DNA from: Brenneria izadpanahii
GTDB lineage: Bacteria > Pseudomonadota > Gammaproteobacteria > Enterobacterales > Enterobacteriaceae
Direction: 5' to 3'
DNA: 64,000 bases
Assembly (NCBI RefSeq): GCF_017569925.1
Contig: NZ_CP050854.1
Coordinates: forward strand, 4,216,001 to 4,280,000
Below, in pieces: positions 56,873 through 64,000 of this stretch. Position numbers and translations under genes: made by a program. The notes under the pieces are model-generated. The model worked only from the letters and a program-made list of their open reading frames with translations, made no database searches and was not told where the DNA came from. Each line of letters starts with the position of its first letter. Position 1 is the first letter of the stretch.

Positions 56873-57781
56873 TCAATCATCATTTGATAACTGCAACTTA
56901 TTGAAATCACACAGCTCAGCGGCCTTTTCCGCGATAGCAGGAACAACGCCAAAGGTCCGATCGGTGCGGTACATAACGGCATAACGTACCAGCGGCGGCG
57001 CGGGCTTCAGTTTTATTACCCCAAGCTTTTGTTGATCCACCAGAAATTTCAGACACTTTACGGGAAGGTAGGTGATGCCGATACCTGAAATCGCCAGCCC
57101 AATCTGGGCCAGCAAATTGTTGCTGATAATATTTTTGTTGAACGTAATACCCCGGCTCGAAAAGTAGCGCTCATAAATCAGGCCGGTGCCGGACTGCGCG
57201 CCTTGTAATAGAAACGAATAGTCGGGGATATCCAATAAATTCAGTTCAGTGCCGTGGGGGATAAGCTTCGGCGAACACATCCAGGCATTTTCAACGCTTT
57301 TTAACGGCACCGAGATCAACCGGACGTCATTGAAAATATCAGGGACGATAATTAAATCCAGCAAGTCATTGGTGATATTTTCATATAAAACCGAACTCAG
57401 CTCAATTGACGGCTCAATCTGCACTCTGGGATACACCATTCGAATCGACTCGATCAGACTCGGCAGCCACGTCATCGCCGTCAACTCAGTCACGCCCAGG
57501 CGCAACCGGCTGACCAGTACCTGTTTATCACTGATCCTCTCCAGCAGTTGATCGCGCCGATGAATAATATCGGTACAGTAATCCAGCAGTTCCCGGCCCT
57601 TTTCCGTCAGTTGAGCGCTGCGGCTCCTTCTGTCGAAAATTTCAATATTGAAGGATTCCTCAAGCTCATGGATCCGTTTCGAAATGGCCGATTGCGACAT
57701 ATTGAGCTTACTGGCGGCCGCTTCAAAACTCCCTGACGTGACGATCCAATAAAGCGCATCAATTTGCTTGAAGGTGATCAT
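56873..57781 (-). CDS. LysR family regulator
   Basis: Regulator of 302 residues. The N-terminal helix-turn-helix (about 1-62) carries SFEAAASKLNMSQSAISKRIHELEESF. The C-terminal domain (about 90-290) contains GIGITYLPVKCLKFLV, the usual ligand-domain feature. It is divergent from the RraA-family and aminotransferase genes across 148 bases, so it likely controls them. Confidence 0.88.
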   Translation of the reverse strand: MITFKQIDALYWIVTSGSFEAAASKLNMSQSAISKRIHELEESFNIEIFDRRSRSAQLTEKGRELLDYCTDIIHRRDQLLERISDKQVLVSRLRLGVTELTAMTWLPSLIESIRMVYPRVQIEPSIELSSVLYENITNDLLDLIIVPDIFNDVRLISVPLKSVENAWMCSPKLIPHGTELNLLDIPDYSFLLQGAQSGTGLIYERYFSSRGITFNKNIISNNLLAQIGLAISGIGITYLPVKCLKFLVDQQKLGVIKLKPAPPLVRYAVMYRTDRTFGVVPAIAEKAAELCDFNKLQLSNDD

Positions 57782-57929
57782 AGCGCTATCTCATGAACAA
57801 AAGTGATGAGTTAATTCCATAAAATATCGCTAAAACTCTCCAAATACTATGGGTAGTATCACAATTGCTGTTGTGTACACATAACCGCCGATCAAAGGCT
57901 GATGCAACACTATGATTCAGAGGGGAAAA

Positions 57930-58601
57930 ATGAACTTACCCGGAAGCGAGATTAATCCTGCGCCAGAGCCTGCCAGCCAGCAAGTACGCGACGCCTTTAT
58001 TCATGTCGTCACCCCGCATATCAGCGACAGCCTGTCACGCAGCATCGGTATTAACGGCCTCACCCGTTATAACCAGTCTGGAAAACTCATCGGCAGCGCG
58101 CTCACCGTGAGATCCCGCGGCGGAGATAACCTCATCGTCTATCAGGCCATGACCATGCTCAAACCCGGCCACGTGCTGGTTATTGACGCCGAAGGCAATA
58201 TGAATAATGCGGTAATCGGCGAACTGATCAAACTGGAGTCGGTAAGGCGCGGCTGCGTCGGATTCATCGTGGATGGCGCAATACGCGATATCGCCAGTTT
58301 TGCCGATACGCCTTGCTATGCCAGAGGGGTGACCCACCGCGGCCCTTACAAGGATGGTCCGGGCGCAATCAATATTCCGGTCAGCGTTGGCGGACAGGTG
58401 GTCAACCCAGGCGACATCGTGGTCGGCGATGAAAATGGCGTCGTCTGCTTTGCCCCCCGGTTTGCCGACGAACTGCTCGCGCTCGCCGCTGAACACGCAG
58501 CCAAAGAGGAAGCCATCAAACAGCAGATAGCCTCCGGCGCGGAAGACCAAACCTGGTTCACTCACATACTCAGACAAAAAGGATTACTTAAATCATGGTA
58601 A
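57930..58601 (+). CDS. RraA/HMG aldolase family protein
   Basis: A 223-residue protein of the family that contains the RNase E regulator RraA and 4-hydroxy-4-methyl-2-oxoglutarate aldolases. The core is GFIVDGAIRDIASFADTPCYARG, where Arg119 and Asp120 match the substrate and metal residues of the aldolases; the next conserved acid (RDxxE/D) is Ser123 here. I start at 57930 because AGAGGGGA lies just before it; an ATG 18 bases upstream has no ribosome site. Its end overlaps the aminotransferase start by 7 bases, which argues for a metabolic rather than an RNA-related role. Confidence 0.8.
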   Translation: MNLPGSEINPAPEPASQQVRDAFIHVVTPHISDSLSRSIGINGLTRYNQSGKLIGSALTVRSRGGDNLIVYQAMTMLKPGHVLVIDAEGNMNNAVIGELIKLESVRRGCVGFIVDGAIRDIASFADTPCYARGVTHRGPYKDGPGAINIPVSVGGQVVNPGDIVVGDENGVVCFAPRFADELLALAAEHAAKEEAIKQQIASGAEDQTWFTHILRQKGLLKSW

Positions 58602-59806
58602 ATAAAAAACAGATATCCGGGCGTCTGAACCGCATCAAACCATCGCCCAGCATTGCCGCCAACGATCTGGTCAATAAACTGCGGTCGGAAGGCAAGGATA
58701 TTATTAATTTCACCATTGGCGAACCGGACTTTGATACGCCGGAGCACATCATAGCCGCTGCGATTGCCGCGATGGGAAACGGCGAAACTCACTATACGCC
58801 GGCCAATGGAACCCTGGCGCTGAGAAAAGCGGTCAGCGAGAAATTAAGCCGGGATAATCAACTGGATTATTCCCCGGATGAGATTGTCTGCGGCTGCGGC
58901 GGAAAGCACATTATTTTTCATGCCTTTGCGTCGACGTTGAATGAACAGGATGAGGTGATCATTCATGCGCCATACTGGGTGTCCTATCCGGATCTGGCGC
59001 TCCTGAACGAAGCCTTCCCGATCGTTATTAAAGGCCGCGCAGAAGATAACTTTAAACTTACGCCGCAAGCGCTGGAAAACACGCTTACCGCCAACACCAA
59101 ATGGCTGGTATTGAATTACCCGAATAACCCAACCGGCGTTATCTATACGGAAGCGGAACTTCTCGCGCTTGCCGAGGTATTAAGAAAATATCCCAACGTG
59201 CTTATCATGCTGGATGAAATCTATGAATATTTCGTCTATCCCGGTAATAAGCACCTCTCTATGGCTAAGGTCGCCCCGGATTTGAAAGATCGCATTCTGA
59301 TCATCAACGGCGTCTCTAAAGGCTACGCCATGACCGGATGGCGCCTTGGCTACGGCGCCGGGCCGCAATGGCTGATCGCCGCGATCGGCAAATTGATCTC
59401 CCAGACCACAACCTGCCCCAGTTCCATCAGCCAGGCCGCCGCCGCCGCCGCGCTTTCCGGCGACCAGACGCCGGTGCGCCGCATGCTGGATATTTACCAG
59501 CAACGCCGCGACCGGATATCGGAGCTATTAGCCGATGTGCCGGGGCTACGCTTTACGCCGCCGTCCGGCGCATTTTATCTATTCCCGAACGTTGCCGGAC
59601 TGTTGGGAAAGGTCACGCCGGCAGGCGGGGTAATTAACTCCGATGACGATGTAGTGCAGTATTTACTACAGGAAGGCGGCGTGGCTACCGTTGGCGGCCG
59701 GGCTTACGGCCTGTCTCCCTATATCAGGATTTCCTTTGCCAGCTCGCTGGATATTATTGAAGAAGGATGTAACCGCATTAAGAACGCGCTCGCCAAATTA
59801 AAGTAA
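58595..59806 (+). CDS. Class I aminotransferase
   Basis: PLP enzyme of 403 residues of the aspartate aminotransferase I-beta group. NFTIGEPDFDTPEHI, NYPNNPTGVIY and the PLP lysine Lys242 in INGVSKGYAMTGWRLGY are conserved, with the C-terminal Arg in SPYIRISFA that binds the substrate carboxylate. It is translationally coupled to the RraA-family gene, so it probably makes the 2-oxo acid that this enzyme cleaves, or the reverse. Confidence 0.9.
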   Translation: MVNKKQISGRLNRIKPSPSIAANDLVNKLRSEGKDIINFTIGEPDFDTPEHIIAAAIAAMGNGETHYTPANGTLALRKAVSEKLSRDNQLDYSPDEIVCGCGGKHIIFHAFASTLNEQDEVIIHAPYWVSYPDLALLNEAFPIVIKGRAEDNFKLTPQALENTLTANTKWLVLNYPNNPTGVIYTEAELLALAEVLRKYPNVLIMLDEIYEYFVYPGNKHLSMAKVAPDLKDRILIINGVSKGYAMTGWRLGYGAGPQWLIAAIGKLISQTTTCPSSISQAAAAAALSGDQTPVRRMLDIYQQRRDRISELLADVPGLRFTPPSGAFYLFPNVAGLLGKVTPAGGVINSDDDVVQYLLQEGGVATVGGRAYGLSPYIRISFASSLDIIEEGCNRIKNALAKLK

Positions 59807-60315
59807 CGCGTTAAGATTCAAACACCGTTTTATATTTCTCTGGTTATATTCCCGCTAGATGATGACTCAAATTAATTGAGCCATCATCTATTTCACCAAT
59901 GGCATATTAAAATCCTATATCTCCCGATAAGACGTAAAATAAAAATCATTAATCCCCTCTAAACCAGAATATGCGCCATTTCCGTTATCTTCGCAGCGAA
60001 TCATGAAGAAAAGTAATTTTAAACCAACATAAAAAATCACTTTTTTTGCCTGGATAAATGGTCTATTACTACTATTCATAGTGTGTTGCGTCCGTTGATG
60101 CCGGTTACAACCCATTGATGAGCACATTAATTTTATCGTACGCCAGTATCTCTGGGACATCCTGACCGCCAAACGGAACGGTATGGCCGAAGATTATCAA
60201 CATATCTATATCGATTTTTATTTCGACAAACACACAGTGAAGGTAAGACGTATTGCCTTCACCTTATTACCTCTAGCCGTTTTATATAGAACGTTTGTAA
60301 ACAAGGGGAACGACA
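59807..60315. other. Spacer with hairpin and unexplained open frame
   Basis: A hairpin at 59857-59889 (AGATGATG with CATCATCT, CTCAA with TTGAG) probably ends the aminotransferase transcript. From about 60103 an open frame without a good start reads HINFIVRQYLWDILTAKRNG and onward through MAEDYQHIYIDFYF; it may be a gene remnant. The rest is AT-rich and should hold the promoter of the importer operon. Confidence 0.4.
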
Positions 60316-61137
60316 ATGCGTAAAACATTAATAGTCACATTGAGCGCGGTTGTGATGTCTTTTCTGACAGGAACATCGGCCCATGCCGATCAGCTTTCCG
60401 ATATCAAAAATAAAGGAACGCTGGTATGCGGCACCTTAGGCACCGCCGAACCATTTAGCTTTCCCAATCCTCAAACCCGAGAAATCCAGGGATATGACGT
60501 AGATTTTTGTAACGCCATCGCTAAAAGCCTGGGGGTTAAACCAGAGCTCAAATTAATCTCCGTCGCCGCGCGCATTCCTGAATTACAGCAGGGCCGCGTT
60601 GACCTGCTGATCGCCAACCTCGGCTGGACGCCGGAACGCGCGCAACAAATCGTCTACAGCGATAGTTACTATGCCAGCTTGCAGAAGGTCGCGTCTAAAG
60701 TCAGCCAGGGATTCAAAACGCTGGACGATCTTGAAGGCAAACGCGTAAGCGCGCCAAAAGGCTCAACCTCCGAGGCCGCCGTGAAAAGCCGTTTACCCAG
60801 CGCCAAAGTCATCACCTTCCAGGATCCTCCCGCTGCGTTCCTCGCCATGCAGCAGGGTAAGGTAGAAGGCTTTGCCGTTTCTGAAATTATGCTGATGAAA
60901 TTCAAAAAACAGGTCGAAAGCACTTCTCCTATCGCCATCCTCGAACCGGCGTTAATGACCGAAGCATGGGGCGTCGGCATGAAGAAAGGCGAAACCGCAT
61001 TGACCGATCAGGTCAACAGTACCTTGCAATCCATGGAAAAATCGGGGGAAGCGCAACAGATTTTCGACAAATGGTTGGGTGAAAACACAGCCTATGGTCT
61101 ACAGCGAGGCTTCACTATCGAACCGATAAAAGGCTGA
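60316..61137 (+). CDS. Polar amino acid ABC transporter binding protein
   Basis: Periplasmic binding protein of 273 residues with a signal peptide cleaved near residue 24 (SAHA/DQ). GTLVCGTLGTAEPFSFPNPQTREIQGYDVDFCNAIAKSLG and GRVDLLIANLGWTPERAQQIVYSDSYY are the SBP_bac_3 signature for amino acids such as glutamate, glutamine or cystine. AAGGGGA gives a good ribosome site. It opens a four-gene operon with two permeases and an ATPase. Confidence 0.92.
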   Translation: MRKTLIVTLSAVVMSFLTGTSAHADQLSDIKNKGTLVCGTLGTAEPFSFPNPQTREIQGYDVDFCNAIAKSLGVKPELKLISVAARIPELQQGRVDLLIANLGWTPERAQQIVYSDSYYASLQKVASKVSQGFKTLDDLEGKRVSAPKGSTSEAAVKSRLPSAKVITFQDPPAAFLAMQQGKVEGFAVSEIMLMKFKKQVESTSPIAILEPALMTEAWGVGMKKGETALTDQVNSTLQSMEKSGEAQQIFDKWLGENTAYGLQRGFTIEPIKG

Positions 61138-61168
61138 TAGAAAAGAAAAAAACATATCAGGAGATTCA

Positions 61169-61867
61169 ATGGGAACCCAATTAGATTTCTCAGTTTTGAC
61201 ACAAGGCGAGTATCCGCACTGGATACTCCAGGGCGTCATTACGACCGTTGAACTGACAGCATTGGCATGGGTAATTTCTCTGGTGGTGGGGACGTTGCTC
61301 GCCCTGATCCGCATGAGCAATAGTCGCGTGGGTAAAATGCTGGTGGCCTGCTATGTTGAGTTTCATCAGAACGTCCCGATGCTGGTGCAGATTTTCCTCT
61401 GGTATTTCGGCATTCCCACGTTATTTCCCGAAGAGGTGCAGGCCTGGACGAATACGCATAACAGCGAATTCCTGTTTGCGTTTATTGCGGTCGGGCTATG
61501 CATGGGCGCTTATATATCGGAGGATCTTCGCGCCGGCATCCGAACGATACCCCGATCGCAGATTGAAGCCTCCCGGGCATTGGGGCTGGGGTATGTACAA
61601 GCGTTCCGCCTGGTTGTATTTCCACAAGCGGTTCGAGTCGCTCTACCGACATTAATCAACCATACCGTACTGCTGTTCAAAAACACCAGCTTGGCAATGA
61701 CCGTCGGCGTTGCGGAACTGACCTACGTAGCGAGAGAAATTGAGAGCCAGACATTTCACACCGCCGAAATTTACGCGGTGGTTACCGCCCTGTACTTGTT
61801 GGTCTCTTTGCTCATTATGTTTACCGGTTCCGTGCTCGAACAGCGCTACCGTATTAAGGCGAGGTAG
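61169..61867 (+). CDS. Polar amino acid ABC transporter permease 1
   Basis: HisM/GltJ-type permease of 232 residues with about five helices. VISLVVGTLLALIRMSN and the coupling-loop EASRALGLGYVQAFRLVVFPQAVRVALP are diagnostic. AGGAGA lies upstream of the ATG. It ends 2 bases before the second permease. Confidence 0.92.
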   Translation: MGTQLDFSVLTQGEYPHWILQGVITTVELTALAWVISLVVGTLLALIRMSNSRVGKMLVACYVEFHQNVPMLVQIFLWYFGIPTLFPEEVQAWTNTHNSEFLFAFIAVGLCMGAYISEDLRAGIRTIPRSQIEASRALGLGYVQAFRLVVFPQAVRVALPTLINHTVLLFKNTSLAMTVGVAELTYVAREIESQTFHTAEIYAVVTALYLLVSLLIMFTGSVLEQRYRIKAR

Positions 61868-61869
61868 GA

Positions 61870-62610
61870 ATGAGCGATATCCTGTTAATTTTTAAAGATA
61901 ACTGGTTGCTGTTGCTCGTGGGCCAATATCCTCATGGTCCGCTTGGCGGGTTGGCGATTACTTTTTTGCTTTCCATTTTTGGTCTGCTGCTCGCTTTCCC
62001 ATTGAGCGTGGCTATCGCCCTGGCGCGCGTCAGCCCGTTCCGCTGGCTGAGCGTACCGGCTACCGTGCTGGTTTATGCGGTGCGCGGCATCCCATTGGTT
62101 ATGCTGATTTTTTGGGTGTACTTTTTCGTCCCGCTGTTAATCGGCCAGACGGTGAACGGTTTCACCACCATGCTGGTGACGCTGGTGATTTATCAGGCGG
62201 CCTATCTCGCGGAGATCATCCGCGCCGGGATCGTCGGCCTGCCCAAAGGCCAGACTGAAGCCGCGCGCGCGGTAGGACTGAGCTATATGCAAACCACCGT
62301 AAAAGTGATCCTGCCGCAGGCGCTCTACAACATGATGCCGGCCATGATTAGCCAGTTTGTTTCGACCATAAAAGAGACCTCGCTGGGCTATGTCATCAGC
62401 GTGAACGAACTGACGTTCGCCGCTAATCAAATTAACAGCACGCTTCTGACCAAACCGTTCGAAGTCTTCCTGATTCTGACCGTTATTTATTTTTTACTTT
62501 GTTTTTCATTAACACAATTAGCTCGTTACGTAGAAAGGCGCATCAATAAAAAACGCGCCGGCGAGAAAAAAACAATAATTACTGAACTATCCACTTCAGC
62601 TTCAAGCTGA
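61870..62610 (+). CDS. Polar amino acid ABC transporter permease 2
   Basis: GltK/HisQ-type permease of 246 residues. [41 protein letters not shown] and [34 protein letters not shown] match the family. It pairs with the preceding permease to form the membrane channel. Confidence 0.92.
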   Translation: MSDILLIFKDNWLLLLVGQYPHGPLGGLAITFLLSIFGLLLAFPLSVAIALARVSPFRWLSVPATVLVYAVRGIPLVMLIFWVYFFVPLLIGQTVNGFTTMLVTLVIYQAAYLAEIIRAGIVGLPKGQTEAARAVGLSYMQTTVKVILPQALYNMMPAMISQFVSTIKETSLGYVISVNELTFAANQINSTLLTKPFEVFLILTVIYFLLCFSLTQLARYVERRINKKRAGEKKTIITELSTSASS

Positions 62611-62641
62611 ATGGACAATGAATTCCACACCAGGGAATCTT

Positions 62642-63403
62642 ATGATGACAAATAACACAACGCGCAAAGTACCAATGATTGTCTTTAAGTCAGTCAATAA
62701 ATGGTATGGGGATTATCATGCGCTGAACGATGTGACAGCGCACATTTCCAAAGGCGAAGTAGTGGTTGTTTGCGGCCCTTCCGGGTCGGGAAAATCGACG
62801 CTGATCCGTACGGTAAATCGTCTGGAGGATATACAACAGGGGTCGATACAATTTGACGGGCAAGACATTCACTCGCCGGCATTGGATCTGAATAAATTTC
62901 GCAGCCATGTCGGATTTGTGTTTCAGAGCTTTAACCTTTTTCCCCACTTATCGGTGGCCGAGAATATTATGCTGGCGCCGGTCAACGTCCTGAAGAAAAA
63001 GAAAAGCGAAGCGCGGGAGCGGGCGAAAGAATTACTCCATCGCGTGGGGCTGGCGACCAAAATCGACGCGTATCCGGGCCAGCTCTCCGGCGGACAGCAG
63101 CAGCGGGTGGCTATCGCCCGCGCATTGGCGATGGATCCGCCCGCCATGCTGTTCGACGAACCGACCAGCGCGCTAGACCCGGAAATGGTCGCCGAAGTGT
63201 TACAGGTAATGAAGAGTCTGGCCAGAGAGGGGATGACCATGATGTGCGTCACGCACGAAATGAATTTCGCCCGTGAAGTAGCCGATCGCGTCTTATTTAT
63301 GGATAACGGATGCCTGGTCGAAACCTCGACCCCGGATGCGTTTTTCTCAAATCCGCAGAGCGAGCGGGCGCGGAAATTCCTTACCGAGCTTCGCTCCCAT
63401 TAG
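62642..63403 (+). CDS. Polar amino acid ABC transporter ATPase
   Basis: GlnQ/GltL-type ATPase of about 253 residues. Walker A is GPSGSGKST, the signature QLSGGQQQR, Walker [16 protein letters not shown] and the switch [12 protein letters not shown] start at 62642, where AGGGA lies about 8 bases upstream; an in-frame ATG at 62618 adds eight residues. It powers the importer formed by the three preceding genes. Confidence 0.92.
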   Translation: MMTNNTTRKVPMIVFKSVNKWYGDYHALNDVTAHISKGEVVVVCGPSGSGKSTLIRTVNRLEDIQQGSIQFDGQDIHSPALDLNKFRSHVGFVFQSFNLFPHLSVAENIMLAPVNVLKKKKSEARERAKELLHRVGLATKIDAYPGQLSGGQQQRVAIARALAMDPPAMLFDEPTSALDPEMVAEVLQVMKSLAREGMTMMCVTHEMNFAREVADRVLFMDNGCLVETSTPDAFFSNPQSERARKFLTELRSH

Positions 63404-63538
63404 CGCCGGGAATTACGCCGGTTTACGGAAGGCGGCGTCACGGTTATTGGGCCGGCGTCACAGCGCTTCAATAGGCTGAAACATTACACGGCGGCAGCGC
63501 CGAATGTGAACGCTCAGGAGAGCCTCCCGCCCATCCGG

Positions 63539-64000
63539 CTAGTTGAACACGCCCGTCGATAAATAGCGATCGCCCCGATCGCAGGCTATCGCCACGATAA
63601 CGCTGCCGGGGTTTTCCGCCGCAATACGCAACGCGGCGGAAACCGCGCCGCCGGAGCTGACGCCGCAGAAAATCCCTTCCCGCTGAGCCAGCTGACGCAG
63701 CGAGTTTTCCGCGTCGAGCTGGGAAATATCCAGAATACGGTCGACAAGTTCAGCGTTGAAAATGCCCGGCATATATCCCGGCGACCAGCGCCGAATACCG
63801 GGGATATGGCTTCCCTCCTCCGGCTGTAGCCCCACGGTGACGATCTCGCGGCGTTGCGCTTTCAGGTAACGGCTAACGCCGGTGATGGTGCCGGTGGTTC
63901 CCATACTGGAGACAAAGTGCGTTAATTTCCCCGCGGTCTGCCGCCAGATTTCCGGGCCGGTGGTTAAAAAGTGGGCTAGCGAGTTATCCGGGTTATTAAA
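63539..64000 (-). CDS. cysM: Cysteine synthase B, C-terminal part
   Basis: The C-terminal 153 residues of a PLP-dependent cysteine synthase; the gene enters from beyond the window end. Text such as SSMGTTGTITGVSRYLKAQ, GLQPEEGSHIPGIRRWSPGYMP, and GVSSGGAVSAALRIA matches E. coli CysM rather than CysK. In E. coli cysM also lies a few genes after crr, so the accessory block upstream is an insertion or local difference. Confidence 0.94.
   Translation of the reverse strand, partial: FNNPDNSLAHFLTTGPEIWRQTAGKLTHFVSSMGTTGTITGVSRYLKAQRREIVTVGLQPEEGSHIPGIRRWSPGYMPGIFNAELVDRILDISQLDAENSLRQLAQREGIFCGVSSGGAVSAALRIAAENPGSVIVAIACDRGDRYLSTGVFN

Noticed and set aside
59915..60172. 85-codon minus-strand frame
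   Set aside because: AT-rich, no ribosome site and no domain; it overlaps an equally weak frame on the other strand.

Overview
The window is a chromosomal segment of an enterobacterium. Gene order and protein similarity recall Escherichia coli in several blocks: zipA-cysZ-cysK-ptsH-ptsI-crr, ubiK-ribB with an FMN riboswitch, xapA-xapB-xapR, the rsp locus and mdtAB. The many solute uptake and catabolic operons, a possible secreted cysteine-hydrolase effector, and dispersed palindromic repeats of a type I associate with Pectobacteriaceae suggest a plant-associated genus such as Brenneria, Pectobacterium or Dickeya. The genus is inference; the order Enterobacterales is well supported. No tRNA, rRNA, insertion sequence, phage gene or CRISPR array was seen.

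Layout. 1-2044: start of the mdtA-mdtB multidrug efflux operon (minus). 2272-4204: an effector-like Cys/His/Asp protein, a GNAT acetyltransferase and a glutathione S-transferase. 4324-12017: a divergent catabolic/uptake locus with a ProC-like reductase, a glyoxalase-fold protein and a GntR regulator facing a five-gene Liv-type ABC importer; the spacer holds ordered repeats that look like operators. 12079-15347: xanthosine use (xapB, xapA, xapR). 15348-17205: a dispersed palindrome, a 25-residue AzuC-like small protein with a CRP site, and mdtG. 17389-25493: a phytase-like secreted esterase, then ydfZ, rspR, ydfI, ydfJ, rspB and rspA, a sugar-acid locus in which ydfJ is intact. 26550-29590: nrfC and nrfD homologues without the cytochrome subunits, followed closely by a DHA2 exporter gene. 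29592-32213: an alkylation-repair cluster (ada-alkB and divergent alkA-like gene) with a probable Ada box. 32864-35762: fumA and tehB.

35802-45420 holds a GntR regulator with a clear inverted-repeat operator, facing a compact operon of M20 hydrolase, Tat-exported solute-binding protein, two Dpp-type permeases, a double ATPase, a second M20 protein and an M24 protein. The last two have altered metal-binding residues, so the operon may import and hydrolyse something other than ordinary peptides. 45451-54467 is core genome: ribB, ubiK, yjeH, zipA, cysZ, cysK and the PTS general proteins. Between crr and cysM lies an accessory block of about 9 kb: a CpxAR-like two-component system, a LysR regulator, a RraA-family protein with an aminotransferase, and a polar amino acid ABC importer. 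I read this block as a candidate pathway for a 4-substituted glutamate-like plant amino acid. The window ends inside cysM.
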